Shown: one piece after another, positions 1 through 7,219 of the stretch | Position numbering within the stretch: the first letter of the stretch is position 1 | How the letters are laid out: each line of letters opens with the position of its first letter | Source of the DNA: Synergistaceae bacterium | GTDB lineage: Bacteria; Synergistota; Synergistia; Synergistales; Synergistaceae | Assembly: GCA_030531285.1 (NCBI GenBank) | Contig: JAUNNW010000009.1 | Location: 5,425 to 17,209, forward strand | Direction of reading: 5' to 3' | Length of the DNA: 11,785 nt | Translations under genes and position numbers: made by a program | The notes under the pieces: model-generated | The model's input: only the letters and a program-made list of their open reading frames with translations | Told to the model about the DNA's origin: nothing | Database searches by the model: none

Positions 1-1193
1 ATAACCCAAAAATATGGATTTGAGCCGAGAGCAAGCAACGCTTTACTTACTGCGCCGATTTTAATAACCAAATCGCCGAGTATAGCAATAACGCCGCTTA
101 CGGCTGTTGTTATCAAACCTATTTTTATTGTCTGCAAACCGCTCTCGCTGCCGAGCCATTCAATAGCTTTCTGAGCCTTCGGAGCGTAGTCGAGTGCCAG
201 TTTCATAAGCTCTTTTCCGACAGGCTCAAGCGCGTCTTCTGCGTTTTTTTTCAGCAGCTTAAAGCTCTCGCCTGCGGTCATTGTGTCAATGGCAGCCTTT
301 GAAAGCTGTCCGTTTGAATTTTTAAGGCTGTCAACAAGAGCGTCAATTTCAAACCGTCCCTCGCGGATAGCACTGCCGAGAGCCGCGCCGCGCCGTCCGA
401 AATATTCAACGGCTATTCCCATCGCTTCGGAGTTTGTTTTAGCATTTTTAATGCTTGCGATAACGGAATTAAGCCCTGCTCCGAGGTCTTTTACGCCCTC
501 TTTTTGCAGCTTTGCCATTGCCGTATTAAGCGGCATAATCATTGCGCCGGCGTTCAGACCGGCTTTTTCAAACGAAGCTATAAGCGCGATTGTCTCTTCG
601 ATAGACAGTCCCATGTTGCGGAAGGTCGCGCCTGTTCCTGAAACCTGCGCGGCAAGCTCATTCACGCCTATTCCCATTGTGTAGGAGGCTGTGTAAAGCT
701 TGTCAAGGAAACTTGTCGCTTCGTTGGCAGACACGCCCCAGTTGTTCATAGCCTGTGTCGCAGAGGTTATAAGCTGAGAGCTGTCAACGCCCATAATTCG
801 GGATAAATCCATAAAGGATTTTGTCGTTTCCTGCAACGCGGAGCCGGTCAGACCGAGACGGGTATTCACATCTGCCAGCGCCTGAGCGACTACCTCGTCC
901 CCCTGTGATACCTGTTTATTTACCGCTTCAAAGTCCTTTACAAGTCCTTTGAGGGCGTCGCCTGTCGCGCCCGTTCCAGCGCGTATCTTCGCAAAAGAGC
1001 GTTCAAATTCCAAAGCTTCTTTTACGCCGATAGCTCCAAGAGCGGCGAAGGGAGCGGTCAGCGCGGCAATGTCCCTGCCTGTATTCCGCATATTCCGCCC
1101 GAAACGCTCAACCTTTTTCTCCATTTTGTTAAAGGCTTTTAAGGCTTCAGAAATATCTGCATTTATGTAATATTCAAGGTTACGCTTTGCCAT
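1..1193 (-). CDS. Tail tape-measure protein, 5' part (gene runs off the left edge)
   Basis: The frame stays open from an ATG at 1193 to the window edge, giving 397 residues without a stop; the C-terminal part lies outside. The start follows an AAGGCGG-like ribosome site and begins MAKRNLEYYI. The body is alanine- and glycine-rich helical sequence with the TP901-type tape-measure core: an LEFERSFAKIRAGTGAT-like segment near residues 61-77, and segments near 146-200 (MNNWGVSANEA, GVNELAAQVSGTGATFRNMG). Residues about 356-390 are hydrophobic, as in the membrane-active part of many tape measures. In siphophages this protein sets tail length, is threaded inside the tube, and helps DNA cross the host membrane. 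It starts 13 bases after the frameshifted chaperone, the classical position. Family assignment is by pattern recognition; the role is known for the family. Confidence 0.93.
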   Translation of the reverse strand, partial: MAKRNLEYYINADISEALKAFNKMEKKVERFGRNMRNTGRDIAALTAPFAALGAIGVKEALEFERSFAKIRAGTGATGDALKGLVKDFEAVNKQVSQGDEVVAQALADVNTRLGLTGSALQETTKSFMDLSRIMGVDSSQLITSATQAMNNWGVSANEATSFLDKLYTASYTMGIGVNELAAQVSGTGATFRNMGLSIEETIALIASFEKAGLNAGAMIMPLNTAMAKLQKEGVKDLGAGLNSVIASIKNAKTNSEAMGIAVEYFGRRGAALGSAIREGRFEIDALVDSLKNSNGQLSKAAIDTMTAGESFKLLKKNAEDALEPVGKELMKLALDYAPKAQKAIEWLGSESGLQTIKIGLITTAVSGVIAILGDLVIKIGAVSKALLALGSNPYFWV

Positions 1194-1206
1194 TGCCGCA
1201 CCGCCT

Positions 1207-1829
1207 TTATTTTCGTTTTGAGTAAAAATTTCTTGCTTCGGATAGGTTCATGACCGTCCCGTTGACAAATTTACCGCAGAGTTCTTCGGGCGATTTGATT
1301 TTTCCGCCGAAGACTGCGCCGATATAAAACGCAAGCTCCGCATTATGCAGGTCTATGAGATACTGCGAGTAATGCCAAGCGTGTATTCGGTCAAATACCT
1401 CGCCGAGTGTGAGCCGCCATAAATCCCGACGGCTCATGCCCAGTTCGCCGAAGCAGATTAAAAATATGTCCTGCCATTCCTTAAAGGTCAGGCAGGACTT
1501 TTTGCGTTTTTTGAGTTTTCCCTCGTCACCAAAAACGGCTCGCAGGACTCGTTAAATTCTTTGAATACTGCCGCCATTGAGGTCATAAATTCGTTGTTCT
1601 GTTTCAGGTCAACGATTTTAGTCACGTCCTCAAACGTCAGGGTGCTGTCTTCGTGGAGCAAGCCTGCCCAAAGTACGGTTATCCAAAGTTTCAGGTCAAA
1701 CTTGCCCTGTCCGAGCCTGATTATGATGTCCGACAACGCTATTTCGCCGAGAGCGTCCTGCAGTTTGCATATAGCCAACGCAGGAAACGCTACACGGTAT
1801 TCATTCCCTCCGAATTTTACTTTCTGCAT
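1207..1829 (-). CDS. Tail assembly chaperone long form, made by -1 frameshift (GT-like fusion)
   Basis: A ribosome slipping back one base at the A AAA AAC heptamer (1512-1506) leaves the short chaperone frame after residue about 108. It then continues in the open -1 frame to a TAA at 1207-1209, giving a protein of about 207 residues. The C-terminal part (about 99 residues, including DLWRLTLGEVFDRI and a run of aromatic residues) is the T-like domain, which in lambda-type phages binds the tape measure. The internal ATG at 1437 in this frame has no ribosome site in front of it, which argues against independent translation. The -1 frame is open without interruption from the slip site, and the tape measure follows at once. 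The frame arithmetic is seen directly; the function is by analogy with lambda gpG/gpGT. Confidence 0.88.
1468..1512 (-). promoter_or_regulatory. Programmed -1 ribosomal frameshift signal
   Basis: The 0 frame reads TCA AAA AAC, so the heptamer A AAA AAC (X XXY YYZ) sits in exactly the right register at 1512-1506. After a 7-nt spacer comes a perfect 8-bp stem (GTCCTGCC at 1498-1491 with GGCAGGAC at 1475-1468). Its 15-nt loop has a possible inner CCTT/AAGG pairing and contains the 0-frame TGA stop (1490-1488). A slippery heptamer, 5-9 nt spacer and stem is the textbook stimulatory layout. It sets the ratio of short to long chaperone. Confidence 0.9.
1488..1829 (-). CDS. Tail assembly chaperone, short form (G-like)
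   Basis: A 113-residue protein starting MQKVKFGGNEYRVAF, helical and partly acidic, with a low-complexity end (ENSKNAKSPA) that lies over the slippery site. It stands between the tail tube gene and the tape measure, where siphophages keep the gpG-type chaperone that coats the tape measure before the tube polymerises. The ATG follows AGGA with 8-nt spacing, inside the last codons of the tail tube gene. Sequence similarity alone would not identify it, as these proteins diverge fast. The position, size and overlapping frameshift signal make the call firm. Confidence 0.88.
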   Translation of the reverse strand: MQKVKFGGNEYRVAFPALAICKLQDALGEIALSDIIIRLGQGKFDLKLWITVLWAGLLHEDSTLTFEDVTKIVDLKQNNEFMTSMAAVFKEFNESCEPFLVTRENSKNAKSPA

Positions 1830-1833
1830 GATA

Positions 1834-2274
1834 CTATCCTGTCGGCTGCGCCGTATGGTCTACCGCTCCGGCTGCGACCCATGACACGCTTCTTGTAAGA
1901 GCCGCGTCAACGCCGCCGTTAGTGCCGTAGTCTGTTATCTGAATGTCAACCTTCATCTGCGGTTTGCTTGCGCCGGTTCCCTCTTCGCGGTAGTAGAGCG
2001 TGAGCGAGGTGCCGTTCGCCGCTGCTTCTTTGATGAGTTCCTGTCCGTCGTCGTCATCGTCAATGTTGAGTTCAAACGTACCCTGGCAGTCTTTGATGCC
2101 CGCGCGGTATTTCTGATTTTCGTCCTCTACGCCCGTTACTGTTATCGCCGAGCGGTTTTCATTGAGCGTCCAGCCGCTCATTCCGCCGACAGGATAGGTC
2201 GTCGGAGTCGTGCTGCTGCTTGTTGCTACTTCCGAAACAAGAAGTTTCGTGTCGCTTGTTATGAGTCTTGTCAT
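1834..2274 (-). CDS. Major tail (tube) protein
   Basis: A 146-residue protein starting MTRLITSDTKLLVSEVATSS, rich in Thr, Ser, Gly and beta-strand-like stretches. It has an acidic DDDDDG loop near residue 70 and an ending of the SWVAAGAV type, typical of TP901-1/lambda V-like tube subunits. The ATG at 2274 is chosen because AGGAG lies 9 nt upstream; the TTG at 2283 sits directly against that ribosome site and is unlikely. The strong ribosome site suits a protein needed in hundreds of copies. It forms the hexameric rings of the non-contractile tube. It lies between the tail terminator gene and the chaperone pair, the expected order. Confidence 0.85.
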   Translation of the reverse strand: MTRLITSDTKLLVSEVATSSSTTPTTYPVGGMSGWTLNENRSAITVTGVEDENQKYRAGIKDCQGTFELNIDDDDDGQELIKEAAANGTSLTLYYREEGTGASKPQMKVDIQITDYGTNGGVDAALTRSVSWVAAGAVDHTAQPTG

Positions 2275-2286
2275 TTGTACCAACTC

Positions 2287-2637
2287 CTATTCGTAGTATT
2301 TGATGGTTATTATCCCGTGCCACCAGTTAGGCTCGTCGCTGTCCTGAATAATGTCTATTCCCTCGTACATTGCCCAAGACGGCAGAGCCGCTTTAACAAG
2401 CTCCCGTATTTCAAGTATCTCTTTGCGACCGAGATATTCAGACCAAATATGCAGCGTAACTTCTATTTCGCTGCCTTTCTCAATAAGGTCGTGTGTTTCG
2501 TTCGCAGTTCCCACTTTGATATACGGGCTTTCCTGATTGTCGGGAATAACGTCTGATATTGCCGTTATTTTTGCCATAAGCGCGGCGTTGCCTGACAAAG
2601 CCGCGTAAAGAGCGTTGTATTTAGATAGGTCTGTCAT
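2287..2637 (-). CDS. Tail terminator/completion protein, DUF3168-like
   Basis: A 116-residue protein with the pattern of the DUF3168 (SPP1 gp17-like) family: an N-terminal helix (LYAALSGNAALMAKITAI), then a PYIKVGT strand, a central beta strand with IEVTLHIWSEYLGRKE, a helix (IRELVKAALPSW) and a final strand. Such proteins cap the tail tube and join it to the head. The start overlaps the end of the gp10-like gene by 17 nt, which suggests translational coupling. The stop lies 12 nt before the tube gene start and overlaps the tube gene's ribosome site. Assignment rests on residue pattern and gene order. Confidence 0.82.
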   Translation of the reverse strand: MTDLSKYNALYAALSGNAALMAKITAISDVIPDNQESPYIKVGTANETHDLIEKGSEIEVTLHIWSEYLGRKEILEIRELVKAALPSWAMYEGIDIIQDSDEPNWWHGIITIKYYE

Positions 2638-3046
2638 TCGGCACCGCCTCTTTCATAGCATCCATAATTAAATCTGCCGCTTCCATTGCTTTAGCCTCTG
2701 CCGCAGGTTTCAGAAAAGGCTGTTCTACCACGTGCCGCGTGCCGTACTCAACAGCAAAAGCATAGTATTCTTTTGAGCCTGCCGCCTGTTTTTTGGTTTT
2801 TGTCTTCCGTAAACGCCCTGTGTTGGGGTAGTCACAGAAAACTTTTCCGCGCAGCTTAGCAGTCATTTTCGCTTTTATGCTGTTTTTAAGGGCTCCTGTA
2901 CGTACGGGAACGCGTTTTTGAGCTTCGTCTTTTATGAGTTCTGCGGCTTTCTTGACTGCACCGCCAATTTTATCCGCAAGAACCCCGTCCTGCAGTCTGC
3001 GAAGCTCCTCGATGACAACCCTGTCGCCGTATGCTTTGACAGCCAT
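2621..3046 (-). CDS. HK97 gp10-like head-tail joining protein
   Basis: A 141-residue basic protein carrying the signature of the HK97 gp10 family: a helix with KKAAELIKDEAQKRVPVRTGALKNSI near residues 31-57, then FAVEYGTRHVVEQPFLKPA near 97-115, and a C-terminal helix. Family members lie between the head closure and tail terminator genes and take part in joining or completing the tail; their exact role is less certain than for the neighbours. The ATG overlaps the TAA of the previous gene by one base (TAATG), which indicates coupled translation. The Lys/Arg-rich insert near residues 77-90 (RLRKTKTKKQ) is family-like in position. Confidence 0.87.
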   Translation of the reverse strand: MAVKAYGDRVVIEELRRLQDGVLADKIGGAVKKAAELIKDEAQKRVPVRTGALKNSIKAKMTAKLRGKVFCDYPNTGRLRKTKTKKQAAGSKEYYAFAVEYGTRHVVEQPFLKPAAEAKAMEAADLIMDAMKEAVPNDRPI

Positions 3047-3369
3047 TACTTTACATACTCCGTGCAGTCAAGCTGTATAAGGTGACGGGCAATGTCGGGA
3101 CGGACAGCCCGAACTACGAGCGTTTGCGCGTTCCAAACAATGCGGTCGTCTTGTTTTACAGCCGTTCCGCCGTCGCGGATTGTGACGAGGTGTGAGCGGA
3201 TTTCCACGTCTTTTCCGCCGATTATTCCGCCTTTTGAAGCAGGGATTTTTACCTCTGCCCAGCAGGTCAGAAAATCGGAAAATGCGACAGTCCAGCCGCC
3301 CATACCGTCCGCAGTCCGCGTCTGCCGCGAGAATGTTACCTGCTGATTAAGCTGTCCAGGATTTATCAT
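3046..3369 (-). CDS. Head closure (head-tail adaptor) protein
   Basis: A 107-residue protein with the SPP1 gp16-like/Phage_H_T_join layout: an N-terminal MINPGQLNQQVTFSRQ strand, then DGMGGWTVAFSDFLTCWAEVK with the conserved W-A-x-V/I core, then SHLVTIRDGG and a QDDRIVWNAQTLVVRAVRP stretch. Proteins of this family plug the portal-adaptor channel after DNA packaging and offer the surface for tail docking. The start codon overlaps the previous stop in ATGA (3369-3366), the tightest coupling seen in this operon. Length is normal for the family. Confidence 0.9.
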   Translation of the reverse strand: MINPGQLNQQVTFSRQTRTADGMGGWTVAFSDFLTCWAEVKIPASKGGIIGGKDVEIRSHLVTIRDGGTAVKQDDRIVWNAQTLVVRAVRPDIARHLIQLDCTEYVK

Positions 3370-3671
3370 GCCGGCACCTTCCGTCTCAGCGACAGCAGCC
3401 AGCGGAACGACAGCGGAATTTCAGCCGCCTGTTGCCCCACGGGTACGCGGTTCTCGTACATTTGAGCAATCATCAGCAAGGCGGCGTGTTTTTCAAGCGA
3501 TTTGAAAGGTTCAACCTCCGCCGTTTCATCTTCCGAATAATAAACACGGTTCTGATATTCTTCTACCGCCTGAATTGCGGCGAGTATCAATGCTGAAATA
3601 TAAGCGTCTTCCGTGTCATGCGTTACTCTCAGATGAGCCTTCGCCTCGTTCAAAGTGATTGGAATTTCCAT
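3366..3671 (-). CDS. gp6-like head-tail connector (adaptor) protein
   Basis: A 101-residue helical protein opening MEIPITLNEAKAHLRVTHD, followed by DAYISALILAAIQAVEEYQNR. This is the hallmark of the Phage_gp6-like/HK97 gp6 adaptor family, whose members form a ring beneath the portal. The ribosome site is weak (GGCGGTG, 5 nt before the ATG). It lies just after a small hairpin that overlaps the terminator upstream, so expression may be set lower than that of the capsid genes. It is the first gene after that terminator and heads the connector block. Confidence 0.88.
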   Translation of the reverse strand: MEIPITLNEAKAHLRVTHDTEDAYISALILAAIQAVEEYQNRVYYSEDETAEVEPFKSLEKHAALLMIAQMYENRVPVGQQAAEIPLSFRWLLSLRRKVPA

Positions 3672-3681
3672 ATAATCACCG

Positions 3682-3717
3682 CCGTTTCAAAAAGAAACGG
3701 GGAGATAATCTCCCCGT
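3682..3717 (-). terminator. Intrinsic terminator between head and connector genes, with an overlapping alternative hairpin
   Basis: Read on the minus strand, ACGGGGAGA (3717-3709), a 3-nt loop and TCTCCCCGT (3705-3697) form a perfect 9-bp stem followed by TTCTTTTTG. It begins 3 bases after the stop codon of the decoration-like gene. A second perfect hairpin, CCGTTTC-TTTTT-GAAACGG (3700-3682), shares the CCGT of the first stem, so both cannot be complete at once. Partial termination here would lower connector output relative to capsid proteins. Confidence 0.82.
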
Positions 3718-3720
3718 CCT

Positions 3721-4137
3721 TTAAGGTCTCTTGTAGAGGTCTGTTTGTACAAGCGTTGCGGCAAGAGCGGTGCCGGTTGCGTGAGTGCCGGAAAAATCGG
3801 CAAGCAGCTTCAGGTAACGCTTATTGCCGATGTATTTTATCGCTTCAACCGTAGCGGTTGCGTGAGCCGCCGTGAGTGCCGCGACAATGCCGTCCGTGAT
3901 TTCAGCCGCGCCGGCAATGTCTGCCGTTTTGACCGCCTCATAGTTTGAGTTGTCGTCGGAATGCGTGAGGACGAACTCAATTTTGTTGCTCGTATCAAAG
4001 GTGATGCCGCCCGCTCCGAGTTCAAGGATAATTGTCGCGTCCCTGCCGCCAACGAGGTCAAGCGCGACGGGCGTGGTGTCAGCGGAATAAAGCGCCGGAG
4101 CGATAACCTGAAGAAGTTTTACGTCTTTTGCGAACAT
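3721..4137 (-). CDS. Small capsid-associated protein, probable head decoration protein
   Basis: A 138-residue protein beginning MFAKDVKLLQVIAPALYSAD, rich in Ala, Thr and Gly with alternating beta-strand pattern. It contains TPVALDLVGGRDATIILELG near residues 21-40, a LTHSDDNSNYEAVKTADIAG stretch near 57-76, and a KYIGNKRYLKLLADFSGTH segment near 101-119. Proteins of this pattern follow the major capsid gene in many HK97-type phages and remain mostly uncharacterised; the position and beta-rich make-up suggest a capsid decoration or head-stabilising role. A strong ribosome site (GGGAGGAATAAATT before the ATG) implies high expression, as expected for a stoichiometric shell protein. The function is inference. 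Confidence 0.72.
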   Translation of the reverse strand: MFAKDVKLLQVIAPALYSADTTPVALDLVGGRDATIILELGAGGITFDTSNKIEFVLTHSDDNSNYEAVKTADIAGAAEITDGIVAALTAAHATATVEAIKYIGNKRYLKLLADFSGTHATGTALAATLVQTDLYKRP

Positions 4138-4154
4138 AATTTATTCCTCCCGTT

Positions 4155-5348
4155 CTATGCTGAGACTTTGAGCATTTTGACGGCCTGCGTGTCAAGCGCC
4201 ATGCCGCCGACGCGTTTTGTTGCATAGAAGCCGACGTACGGCTTGTTGGTGAGTTCGTCGCGAACGACGCGGAGTCCGACGCGGTCGCAGATTTTGTACG
4301 CTCTGCGGAAGTCGCCGAACATAACGACGAGGGCGTTAGCCGCAACGTCTGCCATGTCGTGGTTGACAACGTACGGATAACCGAGGATTGTACTCGGCGC
4401 GCCTGCTTCAAGTCCAGGACGCCAGATGTAGTTGCCCTGTCCGTCTTTGACCTGACGGAAGGCAGAGAGTACGTTGGCGTTCATCATCCATCTTGCGTTG
4501 GCAAGATAGCCGGCTTTAACCGCCGCTATGAGCTTGATAAGTCCGTCGCCGGGGTTCGTGCCAAGTGTTGACGCGTTGCCGGTCGTGACGTGTTCAAACG
4601 TGCCATAGGCGCGTGTTGCGTCTGCCGTAGCTGCGGTCGGGTAAGCGAGAATACCTTTCGGTTTGTTGCTTCCGTCGCCTGCCGTGAATGCGGCGTTTTC
4701 TTTGAATGCGAAGGCGTTTGCGATTTCAGCCTGCAGCCATGCTTCAACGTTAAGGAACGCGTCGTCAAGCATACGCTGTGTCGCTTCGGGATAAGCCATG
4801 ATTTCGCCGAATACCGGCTTGACGCTGGCAAGTGCCGGAGCGTTTGTTTTGCCGCGCGGTTCCGTCTCGCCGACCCACTGCGCGGCTGCGCCGCTTGTAC
4901 GGACAGGGAATGCCACGTCTTCGGTTTCAACCGAGATAACGTCGCAGACCTGACGCATCGGGTTTGCATCAAGTTCCATCTCATAGATGGAGCGGTTGAT
5001 TTCGCTCGGTACGAGATAGCCGCCGTCCGCGCCGATGAGCGTGTTGAGCGATTTAAGCTCTTCGTCTCTGAGTACGGCGTCCGCGCCTTTTCTGAGGAAA
5101 AGTCCGAAGGCTTTTTTGTCGAGGGACTGCTTTTCGTCCTCGGGTTTTGCCTGACGGTTCATTTTCGCTTCAAGTTCGCCCTTTGCCGTTTCAAGTTCCG
5201 TCATTTTCGCGCTGAGGGCTTCAAGGTTTGCTTTCAGCTCGCCTGCGTCCGCACCTTTTTCAATCGCTGAAAGACGCTCGTCGTTTTTCTGTTTGAAAAG
5301 CTCAAACGCGCTGGCGATTTCGGTGATTTTCTGTTTGATTTCTTCCAT
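4155..5348 (-). CDS. Major capsid protein, HK97 gp5 family
   Basis: A 397-residue protein of typical precursor length. Residues 1 to about 66 are a charged coiled coil (Lys/Glu/Leu-rich), the delta/scaffold domain. A Lys-rich linker follows, then a DKKAFGLFLRKGADAV segment near 77-92 and the mature body starting around IGADGGYLVPSEI (105-117). Further family marks are VRTSGAAAQWVGE, PKGILAY and the C-terminal VGLRVVRDELTNKPYVGFYATKRVGG. The N-terminal domain is expected to be removed by the neighbouring S78 protease; the cut site is not certain but should fall between about residues 68 and 105. The ribosome site AGGATGAGG stands upstream of the ATG. It forms the icosahedral shell. Confidence 0.96.
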   Translation of the reverse strand: MEEIKQKITEIASAFELFKQKNDERLSAIEKGADAGELKANLEALSAKMTELETAKGELEAKMNRQAKPEDEKQSLDKKAFGLFLRKGADAVLRDEELKSLNTLIGADGGYLVPSEINRSIYEMELDANPMRQVCDVISVETEDVAFPVRTSGAAAQWVGETEPRGKTNAPALASVKPVFGEIMAYPEATQRMLDDAFLNVEAWLQAEIANAFAFKENAAFTAGDGSNKPKGILAYPTAATADATRAYGTFEHVTTGNASTLGTNPGDGLIKLIAAVKAGYLANARWMMNANVLSAFRQVKDGQGNYIWRPGLEAGAPSTILGYPYVVNHDMADVAANALVVMFGDFRRAYKICDRVGLRVVRDELTNKPYVGFYATKRVGGMALDTQAVKMLKVSA

Positions 5349-5354
5349 AATGCC

Positions 5355-6002
5355 TCATCCTTTCAAGATTTGGAGTAGTTTGTCCGCGGCTTTTGCCGCG
5401 TCTGTTGTATTGTCGTCTGAATCCCTCAGACGCTCTTTAAGCGTAGAGATAAGCGTTTTAGCTTCGCCGTGAGAAAATCCTGCCTCCCGCAGTTTTTCTT
5501 CAATTTCTCTTACGCTCATTTCCTTTATTGCTTTAACGCCCGTAACTTCTGCGAAACTGTCCGCAGGGAATGTTACAAGCGAGATTTCCCACAGGTCTAT
5601 TTCCGTCAGCCTGCGGATTACGCCGTATTTTGCTTCGCTGTTTTTTTCGGTTTCCCATTTGATTGCCACGTAACCGATAGACAGTCCTTTTATCGCGCCT
5701 GCTTTCAGCAGTTCGTATGCTTCCGTAGCTTTCGCGACCTTGCCGACAAGCAGCCTGCCTTTGACGTAAAGTCCGTTGTCGTCCTCTTTCAATTCGGAAA
5801 TAACGCCGACAGGCTCTGACGCGTCATGCTGCCAAAGCAGCGCGGGCGTTTTCTCTTTTATCGTTTCCGCAAAAGCTCCCTGCTGTATTGTGTCGTCATA
5901 AGCGTCGATATTTCCGAACGTTGACGCGTATCCCTCAAATTCTCCGGCTTCGCTGACCGCTTTTATCTCAAGGTTAAAATTCTTTGTCTCTTTATTCTTC
6001 AT
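5355..6002 (-). CDS. Prohead maturation protease, HK97 family (peptidase S78)
   Basis: A 215-residue serine protease. Visible marks are EFEGYASTFGNIDAYDD near residues 21-37, the catalytic His in LLWQHD (His59), the catalytic Ser in IKGLSIGY (Ser108), and the WEISLVTFPAD strand near 137-147. The C-terminal third is a charged helical tail of the kind that helps incorporation into the prohead. It cuts the capsid scaffold domain from inside the prohead and then itself. It overlaps the portal gene by 11 nt and has a strong GAAGGAGG ribosome site inside the portal 3' end. Both catalytic residues are present, so it should be active. Confidence 0.95.
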   Translation of the reverse strand: MKNKETKNFNLEIKAVSEAGEFEGYASTFGNIDAYDDTIQQGAFAETIKEKTPALLWQHDASEPVGVISELKEDDNGLYVKGRLLVGKVAKATEAYELLKAGAIKGLSIGYVAIKWETEKNSEAKYGVIRRLTEIDLWEISLVTFPADSFAEVTGVKAIKEMSVREIEEKLREAGFSHGEAKTLISTLKERLRDSDDNTTDAAKAADKLLQILKG

Positions 6003-7218
6003 CTTCTTTGCCTCCTTCTTCTTCCGGCTGTTTGCCGTTGCTTGCCATGTTGAGCGGTGTTAAAAATTCGTCTCCGCCTTCGCGAGGGTTAAAATCTTCC
6101 AAGGCTCGGACTTCGTTTGCCGACATAAAGCCGCTCATTATCGCCGTGTTGTAAGACTGATAGCGGCTTGCCATGTCGCCCCGCATAAGTCCTTCAACAG
6201 ACAGCTTGACGTAAACGTTCGGGTCGTCTATGAGGTATTTCTGTATGCAGTTTTCCCAACGTTTTATCCACGGAAGAAGCGAATACTGGACAAACGCAAT
6301 TGACATTTGCTCAATTCCGCTGCCCCAAGACGTGGATTTTTCAGTTGATTGAATCATGTGAAGCGGAACGCGATATATTCGCGCTATTTCTTCCACGCTG
6401 AAACGCCGTCCCTCTATAAATTGCATATCGGCGTTTGACAAAGATATAGCCGCGTATTTTGCTCCGTCTTCCAAAATTGCCGTTTTTCCGGCGTTTGTTC
6501 CGCTGTAATTTGCTTCCCAGCTCTCTTTAAGCCGGTCGTATGCTTCCTGTCCGAGAGCGTTCGGGTATTCTATTACGCCGGAGGGTCTTCCGCCGCTTTT
6601 GAACATTCGGCTTGAATATCTGAGCGACGCCAATGCGTTGCCGACAGTTTCTCGCTGCCAGCCGACAGGGGATATACCCTGAAAGCCGTCAATGGTGCGG
6701 TATTTCAGGTGCAGAACGTCTCTCTGCGTCAGCACCCTGTAACCTTTTGCCTTTGTCGTGACTTGGTATTCCACGCTCCAGTCCGCATTCTGCTTGACCG
6801 CTACCCATTGCGGAAGCAGAGGGAGCAGTTCGCGCGGCGTTCCGGCGTTGTCCCTGACAATTTCCGCGTAACAGTTCCCCGTCAGGCAGAGGTGCTGTGT
6901 CAGCATTTCGCGGAATTCCTGCGAGGTCTGCCATTCGTTCGGGCGTTTTGTCAGCAGCTTGACGACAGGGGAGCGTGTTTCGGGGACGCTTCCGTTGTCC
7001 GTCTGCCGTTTGACCCTCACGGGCAGCTGTCCTATTGTCTCGGAGATAAGTCCGACGCAGGCGTAAACCGCGCTGACCGCCATTGAGGTCTGAGCATTGA
7101 CATTTTCGCCGCTTTCGGTTGCCGCGCCCTGCATTTCGGCGAGAAAATCCAAAATTGAAACGTCTTTTTTCGCCTGTGTTCCGAATATTTTTTTGAAGCG
7201 TTCAAACAAACCAACCAC
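5992..7218 (-). CDS. Portal protein, HK97 family
   Basis: A portal protein of about 408 residues that forms the dodecameric channel at the packaging vertex. Family marks: an N-terminal LFERFKKIFG, the QTSMAVSAVYACVGLISETI helix near residues 43-62, VKLLTKRPNEWQT, ADMQFIEGRRFSVEEIARIYRVPLHMI near 259-285, and an acidic Lys/Glu tail. The start is uncertain. A GTG at 7218 follows the terminase stop by 1 nt but has no ribosome site of its own. A TTG at 7209 lies 6 nt after GAGGTGG and fits spacing better (product three residues shorter). The overlap with the protease gene points to coupled translation. Confidence 0.94.
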   Translation of the reverse strand: MVGLFERFKKIFGTQAKKDVSILDFLAEMQGAATESGENVNAQTSMAVSAVYACVGLISETIGQLPVRVKRQTDNGSVPETRSPVVKLLTKRPNEWQTSQEFREMLTQHLCLTGNCYAEIVRDNAGTPRELLPLLPQWVAVKQNADWSVEYQVTTKAKGYRVLTQRDVLHLKYRTIDGFQGISPVGWQRETVGNALASLRYSSRMFKSGGRPSGVIEYPNALGQEAYDRLKESWEANYSGTNAGKTAILEDGAKYAAISLSNADMQFIEGRRFSVEEIARIYRVPLHMIQSTEKSTSWGSGIEQMSIAFVQYSLLPWIKRWENCIQKYLIDDPNVYVKLSVEGLMRGDMASRYQSYNTAIMSGFMSANEVRALEDFNPREGGDEFLTPLNMASNGKQPEEEGGKEDEE

Positions 7219-7219
7219 C

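Noticed and set aside
283..1170. Two plus-strand frames opposite the tape measure
   Set aside because: The minus strand is open over the whole stretch and gives a recognisable tape-measure protein; the plus frames are antisense shadows.
1207..1437. Separate 76-residue gene starting at the ATG at 1437
   Set aside because: No ribosome site, and the frame is open upstream to an in-register slippery heptamer; it is better read as the frameshifted end of the chaperone.
4590..5270. Long plus-strand open frame of 226 codons opposite the capsid gene
   Set aside because: It is fully antisense to a clearly identified capsid gene, has Cys/Phe/Arg-rich composition, and no ribosome site; it is a shadow of codon bias.
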